64,000 nucleotides of DNA, from the NCBI RefSeq assembly GCF_963678635.1, contig NC_087062.1, forward strand, positions 47,021,758 through 47,085,757. The letters are read 5' to 3'. The stretch is from Symsagittifera roscoffensis. Its lineage: Eukaryota > Xenacoelomorpha > Acoela > Convolutidae. The translations under genes and the position numbers were made by a program. The notes below the pieces were generated by a model. It was not told where the DNA came from, did not search any database, and worked only from the letters and a program-made list of their open reading frames with translations. Position 1 is the first letter of the stretch; each line of letters starts with the position of its first letter. Shown here piece after piece: positions 56,235-64,000 of the stretch.

Positions 56235-56264
<30 letters not shown>
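55563..56264. repeat. Perfect (TATG)n microsatellite, 702 bp
   Basis: About 175 uninterrupted units of TATG, with no substitution seen. It gives spurious ORFs on both strands. Followed by a G run at 56293-56304. Confidence 0.98.
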
Positions 56265-56265
<1 letters not shown>

Positions 56266-56329
56266 GTAGTATGCATATAGTGCGTTAGGATCGGGGGGGG
56301 GGGGTTGTCATACATGGATGACCATTAGG

Positions 56330-56440
56330 TATAAATCATAATGGTCACCATGTATTAAATGATCAGCAATGGTCACCATGTAATAATCCTAATTGTCACC
56401 ACATATAATTTTATACCCAATAGTCCTCATGTAAAACTTC
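56330..56440. repeat. Small minisatellite with GGTCACCATGTA core
   Basis: Four imperfect units of about 23-29 bp share AATGGTCACCATGTA; an inverted variant (GATGACCATTAGG) precedes them. Noncoding. Confidence 0.6.
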
Positions 56441-56773
56441 GGTATATTATTGAGTATTCCCACTGAACGTTGTGGTTACATGTTTGGAGCGGGAAAGGAT
56501 TTGCCAAATCTTTGTTCTGAAACCAGCCGGAGTGTTTAACTGCGCTATAGACTGTTTGCTCAATTCTTCTTAAAACTTTGATTCAAACTCAAATTACATA
56601 CAAATACATACAAAAGTATGCTTAAGACACTATCGCTTAAATGAAAATGTTTATATCCCAGATTAACTGAGTTCCAAAGCTGAACAAAATCTCGCACTTA
56701 AATACACACTAAACGCGGAATAGCGGTAGGTCAAATTTTATGTACAGACAATTCTCATATTAAATAACTGAAT

Positions 56774-56779
56774 TTTATT
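56774..56779 (-). terminator. Poly-A signal of the polymerase gene
   Basis: AATAAA on the minus strand, 36 bases past the stop codon at 56815. Suitable for 3' end formation of the polymerase mRNA. Confidence 0.5.
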
Positions 56780-56814
56780 TACTATACAAAAGTTAATGTG
56801 GTGTTTTTTGTGTT

Positions 56815-59800
56815 TTAATCTATTCGTCGATTTTTTGACCGTGGTTCTTCTACTTCAACTGCTTCATAATCGAAAAACGAATCGTTGAAGAATGACGACT
56901 CGTCCTCATCGGAAGTATTGGCCTCCAGATCCGCGATATCCCCGCTATCAATATCACTGTCGTTGGTTTCTGCTGCCCGAATCAGACCGGGGTCTGGAGT
57001 TTGCCAACTGCTATTGACCTGGTCCATCAGTTGTCGAAGCGAGCGATGTGGTTGTGTGTTCTCAACAGCAAAACTATCCTCAGAGTATTCATCATCAATT
57101 TCCGGATGGTCCCAATTAATGTTTTGAGTGTTAGCGAATTCTTCAGACACCCCATCTAGGAAATCGTCACAATCCCACGACACTGGCTGTTGACGATCTT
57201 CAAAAAATGGCATCCATTTTTCCAAATCGTCATCATCGGTTGGGTCAGAATTAACAGCGGCTGTGTTGTCATCACTATCATCAATACCAATCACAGTTTG
57301 ACCCAAGATGTTTTTGTGACCGTAGGGAAGAGTCTGCTGACCATCATCGAGGATGTAGCGTTTGTCATCAAAAGCTGATAACGATGTTTTCGTCGAAGTC
57401 ACTGTTTGCAGATTGTGTGACTCGGATGCGATTCGACTGTTTTCAGTTTTGAATAACGAGCCAGAGGTCAAGGTGTCTCGATATCGCTGATGGCTCAACA
57501 TCTTCTGAGCAGCTTTCGATACACCCTTCGCCGATAATTTTCTGCAATCTATAAATATAATTATATGATTTCTAATCAATTTTTTGATGATCACTAATGT
57601 GTGGTGGTAAAAAAAGAACCAAATGCAATCTGTGGTTTTGTGTTTTTTAGGAGCTACATCATGTTAACTTGAAGGTCAGGTGCAACAAAAAAAAATGACA
57701 TGAAGGCCAGGTGTGACCTTAAAAATTAGTCATCATTAAAAAAATCGACCAACACAAAAAAAAAATCCCAAAAAAAATTAAAAAATTTTTTTGCAAAAAA
57801 AAAAAAAAACACTTTTTCGCCCGAAAAATTTTTCGAACAAAAAAAAAATTTTTTTTTTCCAAAAAAAAAAAAATTGTCCACAAAAAAAAAATCGTCCGCA
57901 AAAAAAAATCGCCCACAAAAAAAAAAAAAAAAATTTCGCCCACAAAAAAAAATCGCCCACAAAAAAAAATTTTTTTCGCCCACAAAAAAAAAAAAAAAAA
58001 TTTCGCCCACAAAAAAAAATCGCCCACAAAAAAAATTTTTTTCGCCCACAAAAAAAAAAATTTTTCGCCCACAAATAGAAATTGCTTTCCAAAAAAAATT
58101 CCACAAAAAATCAAAATTTTTTGAAATTCGTGCTCACAAATAAGGCAAATAGAAATTAATTAATTACCTCTGGACAAAATGGAATAAAGCTTGGGTTTGA
58201 GGGATATAAACTCGGTTATAATGTCTCCTGGAAACTCATCCTTGAATTTTAAAACAACCATTTTGTTTTTTGGGTCGTAGAGAGGGTGGTTCTTCGGGTA
58301 ATTTGACAAGTCAAGTTCATTCAAAATATTCCTTTTTTCGGAAATTTCTCGGTATAAATCTTCACTTTTGACTTGGTACAGGAGACTGTCTGTATCAGAA
58401 TACAGTAGTTGACATTCAAAATTTGGTTTCATTATATCGTAATGAAATTTATACATGTGAAACTTTGCTAACTCAAGAACACTAGCTCCCACAATTGTTG
58501 GGACATCCCAATAGATTTTTGTTGGGTTCGAAGTGAACGCTGCCAAGTTTTCTCCAAAAATTTTGTAGGATTTAAATTCGAATGCACTAATTTCTCGCAA
58601 AGCGGCATGATAATCTCTAACTATTCGAACAAGCATCCGTTTGCGCTTCGACTCGCATGTTTTCCCATAAGCACAATTGTTCAGTAGTTTGTACAAATCC
58701 TCCTCAAATTTATTTCTAGCTTGTTGTCGTTTAGTCGTGTTCAATGTGATGTATGGTTCTAACCATGCTTCTTGTTCAAACTTCAGCACACGGTGCACTT
58801 TTTTAACTTTAAGTCCCAACCTAACAAACAATTGCAATAGTTTGTAATGAATTGTATAGTTTGACTTGTCATGCAGCGTCTGCAGTAACTTTTTGGTCTT
58901 TCCAATTGAACGTCTTGCAATGTCTTGATTTTTCATCTGCTCGAGTAAATTCGTTTGGTAGGGACTCAACCAATCCTGGGGTACACTTTCTTTAGTAGGA
59001 GCTAAAGGGTAATCTTGATGATCCTCATGCAGTTCTTCTGGGTACTCGAGATCAACTTCCAATATAAATCCAATCAAAGAGTCTTCAGTCATGTTGAGGA
59101 TTTGGTTCACAATCACCTCGTCTTCTATATGCTCTATTAACTCAAAGTTACGCACCGGTAATTTCTCCGTTTGCATGACGCCGCCATAGAGGTTATTTGC
59201 ATCGATCATAAACCCGTAGGTGCTAGGTTGATCTGGGTTGAAGTCGGGGCATTCTTTGTTGTTGGCTTTGAAAAAGCGACTATGGAACACGGATGCAGTA
59301 CCACCTCGCATCATATTCTCGACCATTTCGAGATGCCTGCGGTCTGATAAAAGCTGAACATTCGAGTCTTTGCAGATACGTTTGAAGGCGTCTCCAGCTA
59401 AGTTTGAAGCACTAAAATGGTGCGCGCAGTCCAGACCATAAGTTTGGTGACTAATTTGTCGAAATTCTTCAAAGACGCAAGCAAGAAGGAGTGTATCACA
59501 CTTGAGATACAAGTTGTGATAATCCTCCAAGTTTTGACATTTGAACATTCTAAAAACTTTCCTTGCATGCTCCAGATCCGCTTGTGAAACTGCAACTTTT
59601 CCTCCATTCAAAACATCGGACCAATTTTGCAAAGGAGGCAATTCTTTTTCTGCAATATTTTCTCTTTTGGTCATGTACGAATAAGGGTAGAAACCTTTTT
59701 GTCGTATCAGACACCGTTGCTCCTCCGTCTCGTTTGCAAAATACTTGTTCAAAACTGACATTTTTTCCGCTGGTAGATTATCAACCAATTTTTGCAAGGA

Positions 59801-61909
59801 AGAATTCAAAAACTTGCATGAGTCAATAAATCTGAGGTATTCAAAAACTTTTTGCTCGGATCCGTTTTTCCTTTTTATAGTTTTAATTAGGACTCCAATG
59901 CTTAACGATATATATTTTTCGTCGGTGCTAGGTATAACACTCATTGTACTTGTTGGCTCGCATTCATGCAATGCGAGACAAATGTGGTGAAGGTCATAGT
60001 TCTGGATGTTATGTCCAATGACTGGGGTGAAATTTACAGTTCGTCTTGCGAGGTTGCATTTTTCATGTGCCCATCCCAAAAATTTTCCAGAAAAATGGCA
60101 ATGGTCAAGACATTTTTCGTGCTCATTGGTAAAATGTATACAGCAAATCCAACATGTTGATGTGTTTTCTTTGTTCAACGATTCTTGGCTTTCTAGAAAT
60201 TGAGGAAACCGTCGCTTTTGATCATATATCTCTCTCGCTAATTGATGCAACTGATTGAGAAACTTTTTCATGCATTGATCAGAGCTGTCATAGTCAAAGA
60301 AGTAGGGCTGTGAATTTCCGTGCTCAATTACAGCCAATGAATACCCACAAGCTTCGTGTTTTTGTACAACTCGGGTAGATGATCGCGATGGATTATCAGG
60401 ACAAGAATCTACAGGTTTCAGAAATGATTCAAAATCAAAATAAATCACAAGTGGTACAAACCACAAGGCCTGGAGGTTTTTGAACTCGTATCTGTTGGTA
60501 CCTTTTTCTGCTGAAGGCATGACTACTAGAGCAGGTTCATGATCCTTACAACACTGGATGTGTTGCTCGTGAGTTTCATCACTCCAACTAATGTGAAAGC
60601 AGTTTCTACATAAACGTGCAATTGGGCGATACTTACACCCTTTGATTTCGCAGATGAACTTTAACAAATCGATTATAAGTACATAGTGATGCTTTGCAGG
60701 CTCATACAAGAGAAGCAGGTCCATGTCAAATATTTCAGTTTGGGTGCTGTTATCTTGGTTTGGTCGTTTTGATATATACATAGGCAACAAATCTCCCTTG
60801 TGGTACTGGAACACATTTACCCGCACGTCGTTAAGTTGTTCAAATTTTCCAATTGAAGCGAAACTCATGGGTGAATCAAAATTACCTTGGGCTTTGTGTG
60901 CACTTTCTGCAGTGTATGTATCAGGTTGTGTCCGCGCAGCTGCTGGGTTCGCTTTTTGTTGATCAGTTAGAAGTAGGTCAACACCATGCTTCAGACTATA
61001 AGCAGCGGTAAAGCAAAGTTCGAAGCAATTATTATCTTCGTGATTTCTAATGTTTATCAAATTCTGGGACATTCGAATTCGAAAAGGCAAGTCAATATAA
61101 GATGACCCACGGATTGGTGAAAACTTTGCAAGTTTAACAAAAACTTGAATTACATGTTGCAAAACCCAACCGCTTCCATAAGATGCAAAAGTCTCCAAAA
61201 CTGCTTGCATTTTTTCGACCATTTCAAAAAACTCATCATCTTCTAATCCTAAGCTCATCACAGGTTTCATATCAGAGTTTGCATAAATGTCAATCCGCTC
61301 GTCGTGCTCAGTTTTACTAGAGTCATTTATTACTTTAGGTTTTACCAAACCTAAATTAGCGCTGAACTGAACTTTTCTAGGTCCTTCTGCAACTCGATCG
61401 ATTATGAGACTTTGAATTTCATCTTTTTTCTCTTGCATAAACTGCAAAAGGTCAATCGGCTGAGTTTCATCCATGGGTTGGTTTCCGCCGATCACATACG
61501 TTTCAAGAACACCGAAAAAAGCAGACTCACTTTTTTGAAGATTGGTGCCGTTGATTTCGTCTTCATCGACAGCATGCACATCACCGAGAGCAGCATTAGC
61601 AGCGGCACTTGTAGTGGCTAAATCAGCAGAGGCAGCTCTCATAACAGGTAGACCATGGGTTGCTAGTAAATGAGCTGATAAGTTTTTGGGCGAATGAAAT
61701 CCCAAATGACAATAATCACAAACACCTCCAAGTTGACCATGAGTGTGAAGAATATGTTTTTGTAAATTTGAAAGCATTTGAGCCGTGAATGAACACTCAT
61801 TGCATCGATAAACAATAAGTCCTTTTTCAACAAAATGTTTGTCACGCTCATGGCGACTTCTATTGCTCTTATTTGCATATTTCAGTGGACAAAAATTGCA
61901 TTTGAACAT
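56815..61909 (-). CDS. Polinton/Maverick-type family B DNA polymerase (two exons: 58168-61909, 56815-57548)
   Basis: Joining the exons at a GT...AG intron (57549-58167, phase 1) gives 1492 codons in frame. Three C2H2 fingers lie at residues 4-25, 36-57 and 64-85. The GSGW...GSSYIDLP block (245-275) is typical of Polinton polymerases. Exonuclease motifs: FDFES (Asp492, Glu494), HNIQNYD (634-639), YLKCD (801-805). Between Exo I and II sits an endonuclease VII-type motif, CWICC...LDHCHFSGKF...HEKCN (586-619). Polymerase motifs: A DANNLYG (903), B KLLNNCAYG (1074-1082), C YSDTDS (1170-1175). Exon 2 supplies the thumb (DDKRYI, LPYGHK) and a 170-residue acidic tail. All catalytic residues are present, so it may be functional. 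The usual capsid, ATPase and integrase partners are not in the window. Confidence 0.9.
57549..58167 (-). other. Intron of the polymerase gene, A/T homopolymer-rich
   Basis: Donor AGAG|GTAATT and acceptor TTTATAG|AT give a matching phase 1 junction. The plus strand shows some ten copies of CGCCCACA followed by A8-A17, a repeat peculiar to this intron. Confidence 0.75.
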
Positions 61910-63545
61910 TTTTTGAAATAAGTTAAGCTATTGATTTTAAGAAAGAAAAAGAATCAAGTGATCTCAAATTACACTCAGAAACAACAGTAAATGAGAAGCA
62001 TAACTGTTCGTCTACCAATTGTAGAGAAAACGGTTTGTGTTTTGCGCGCGTAGTTTTGAATTTGAATTAAAGTTCCCGCCAAAATTTGAATTAGATTTGA
62101 ATTTCCCGCCATAACTGGCAAACTCAAATTCGATTGGACGAAACAGATAAATTGTTGTTTGAAACGTTAATAATTATTACAAACGATAGAAATTAATCTA
62201 AGCCAACCAAGTTTGGGCTAAATTTTAATCCAAAATGATTTTAGAGCCAAGATAGAAAAGTTTTAATTTTATATTTTATCAATTCAAATTATAAATTGAT
62301 GAAATTTTCGAAATTGCAAATAAAAGTTGAGCATGTCACAACACATGATAGATCCTAAATATCCCAGTTGTCATGGGGACAGAATATCCTATAAAAACGT
62401 CAAAATTAGTATCAAAAACAGTTGAAATGATGAATAAGTAAAGCAAAATCTAAAAAATGACAGTTTTTTAACTTTCCAGGCGCATTGTTATCAATGATGT
62501 CAATCACGGAGCGGTCGCACGGTCCATATCACCATGAATTTGTCTCAGTTGTCTTTCGAGTTGAAAAAAAAGTCCGAAAAAATACTTTTCTGTAAAGAGA
62601 AATGAGTTCGTTGTTTTAGGGGGGATTAAGGGGATTAGCGTTTTTCTCGAAGACTAATGAAAAAACATCTACTCCCACAATCTCATTAGTCGTGCCCCTC
62701 AATGCACTTTCATAATAACACCACTTGCTCATAATAAAAAATTGCGTCTTCTGGTTGAAAATCGCATTTTTTCGGAAAAATGAAAAAACGATGAGTCATC
62801 AATTAAAAAGTTTGATTTTTATTATTTTTCTCAAATATTTTGCATGATGATGAATACTTGTATTTTTTTCAATATGACCATTTTTGGAGACAACAGTATC
62901 AATGATCAAATGGTAACTCCAATTTGTAAAAAAAGAAAAAAATTAATGCTTTTTTTTCCTTTTTGTAATTAAAAAATCAAATTTTTAACTAAAAAACCTT
63001 AAAAAAAATAATTATTTTTATCAAAAAGTTGGTTTTAAACATCTTTTATACTATTTTTCATTATGTTTAATTTGTATGATAACTATTTGAATAAACATAT
63101 GACAACATAAGTTTTCATCCAAAATTATTTTTTTACAGTTTTTTTTTTGACGTTAATTATCTTTTTTCAAAAAACGAATTTGATTTTTTTAATCTTGTTT
63201 TCTAAAAATTAGCATATATATATGGATGCTTTTCAGTTTTTTGTCAAGATCACTAATGTAAATAAGAACTTCAATGTTAATATGTTAAATCCTATTTGTG
63301 GAAAAAATGAAAATTTTACGGATTTTTTTTTTGTTTTTAATTGAAAAAAAAATAGTCAATTTAATAAAAATAAATGATTTTGTAACTTCAATTTTTAAAG
63401 GCTTTTGAAATAAATTTTTAATCAGAACCCAATCGTGTGATAATTAATGAACAAATACAAGATACAAACTCAAACTCAATTTTAAAGTTAAATTATTATA
63501 CACAATAAATACAAACAAAAATCAAAAAAACTCAACCTCAGTTTC
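61910..63545. other. Intergenic region between two minus-strand genes
   Basis: AT-rich with long A/T runs. Apart from the E2F-like sites, no gene or repeat structure is supported. No terminal inverted repeat recognised. Confidence 0.5.
62073..62110. promoter_or_regulatory. Pair of E2F-like sites upstream of the polymerase
   Basis: TTCCCGCCAAAA (62073-62084) and TTTCCCGCC (62102-62110) lie 164-201 bases upstream of the polymerase ATG and match the E2F consensus TTTSSCGC or its complement. They are the only GC-rich islands in a very AT-rich kilobase. S-phase control is inferred. Confidence 0.45.
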
Positions 63546-63549
63546 AAAG

Positions 63550-64000
63550 TTATATAAGGTCCAAATACTCCTGCGCTTTCTCTAGTGTTGTTAACTTCCT
63601 TTTTTTCTTTGGCGCTAGACAGAGAGAAGGGGTTAAGTTTTCCATGTGGTTGCTCACAGTAGCCACAGGGGTACGCTTTGGAGTTGAGCAACCCGGTTCG
63701 TCAAGCCATGGTGAAACTACAGGGGAAGGATCAGCTTTCGGGGTAACTACTGATGGTGACTCAATTTGTTCCATTCCCCATAAACGATCAAAAAATTCAA
63801 TTTCTTCAAAGTATTCTAATTGGTTTTCACACATCGGAGTAACATCACAATCGTATTTATACAAAATTTTTTTTACTGGTTTTGATAAAGTTGAAATATC
63901 AACCTGAAGAGCAAGAGGCTCGTCAGGATCCGTATATTTACCAGAATTTGTAAGGTAACTCAAATACTTTATATTCAGTTCTTCGTCTTTCTTTGAATTT
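63550..64000 (-). CDS. 3' part of an unrecognised gene, cut by the right edge
   Basis: The frame is open from the window edge to the stop at 63550 (150 codons visible); no ATG is needed because it enters from outside. It reads SKKDEELNIKYLSYL, ALQVDISTLSKPVKKI, CDVTPMCENQLEYFEEIEF, then a Pro/Ser-rich stretch and a basic KKKRK motif that could be a nuclear localisation signal. Same strand as the polymerase, 1.6 kb upstream, so it might belong to the same Polinton-like unit. Family not recognised. Confidence 0.55.
   Translation of the reverse strand, partial: NSKKDEELNIKYLSYLTNSGKYTDPDEPLALQVDISTLSKPVKKILYKYDCDVTPMCENQLEYFEEIEFFDRLWGMEQIESPSVVTPKADPSPVVSPWLDEPGCSTPKRTPVATVSNHMENLTPSLCLAPKKKRKLTTLEKAQEYLDLI

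Noticed and set aside
55533-56315. Long ORFs of repeated IHTY or MYVC units on both strands
   Set aside because: They are translations of the TATG microsatellite; every frame is open because the unit contains no stop.
57719-58143. Phe/Lys-rich ORFs on both strands
   Set aside because: Homopolymer-rich intron of the polymerase gene; no real coding signal.
56815-61909. Phage, adenovirus or linear plasmid origin of the polymerase
   Set aside because: The spliced structure, C2H2 fingers, endonuclease VII insert and GSGW/GSSY block fit animal Polinton-type polymerases better.

Overview
The window is AT-rich animal nuclear DNA, most likely from an invertebrate. It has spliced genes, long microsatellites, nested LTR and non-LTR retrotransposons and a Polinton/Maverick-type DNA polymerase; there is no operon structure. 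The species cannot be fixed from the sequence. Roughly 70% of the bases are mobile-element DNA or its debris.

Region 1 (1-21.2 kb, minus strand). A giant Ty3/Gypsy-like LTR element of 18.8 kb lies between LTRs at 2391-3320 and 20313-21234. The LTRs are about 99% identical by eye and carry TGTGACATTCG / CGAATGTTACA ends. Read from right to left it holds: a candidate primer binding site; a 3-kb leader studded with CC(C/T)TCCGGATT motifs; gag; protease; reverse transcriptase/RNase H; a long acidic spacer with three 66-bp repeats; integrase with a GPF module; a macrodomain of the TARG1 type joined to the end of pol; and a third ORF carrying an intact SGNH (GDSL) hydrolase domain and the start of a second SGNH-like domain. 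Pol has several stops and frameshifts, while most of gag and ORF3 is open. A 5'-truncated extra copy of the 3' end occupies 1-1461.

Region 2 (20.1-33.6 kb). A 7.7-kb segment (20130-27805) containing one LTR, a CR1/Jockey-like LINE (endonuclease plus reverse transcriptase) and an opposite-strand LTR is tandemly duplicated at 27806-33646. The second copy has lost about 1.8 kb.

Region 3 (33.1-45 kb, plus strand). This is an older, heavily decayed relative of the same giant element. Its pol is mostly deleted, but it keeps about 7 kb of ORF3 and downstream coding sequence that the minus-strand copies lack, including the rest of the second SGNH-like domain. A LINE is inserted at about 36.1-37.5 kb.

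Region 4 (45-55.5 kb). AT-rich DNA with few convincing genes: a few unrecognised ORF fragments, a possible solo LTR (49.85-50.8 kb), a diverged tandem repeat (50.8-51.5 kb), and one small secreted cysteine-rich peptide gene at 54290-54598 whose cysteine spacing fits the CS-alpha-beta (defensin) pattern.

Region 5 (55.5-64 kb). A perfect 702-bp TATG microsatellite is followed by a two-exon, minus-strand, protein-primed-type family B DNA polymerase of about 1491 aa. It has three C2H2 fingers, an embedded endonuclease VII motif and all exonuclease and polymerase motifs, and two E2F-like sites lie upstream. A further unrecognised minus-strand gene runs off the right edge.
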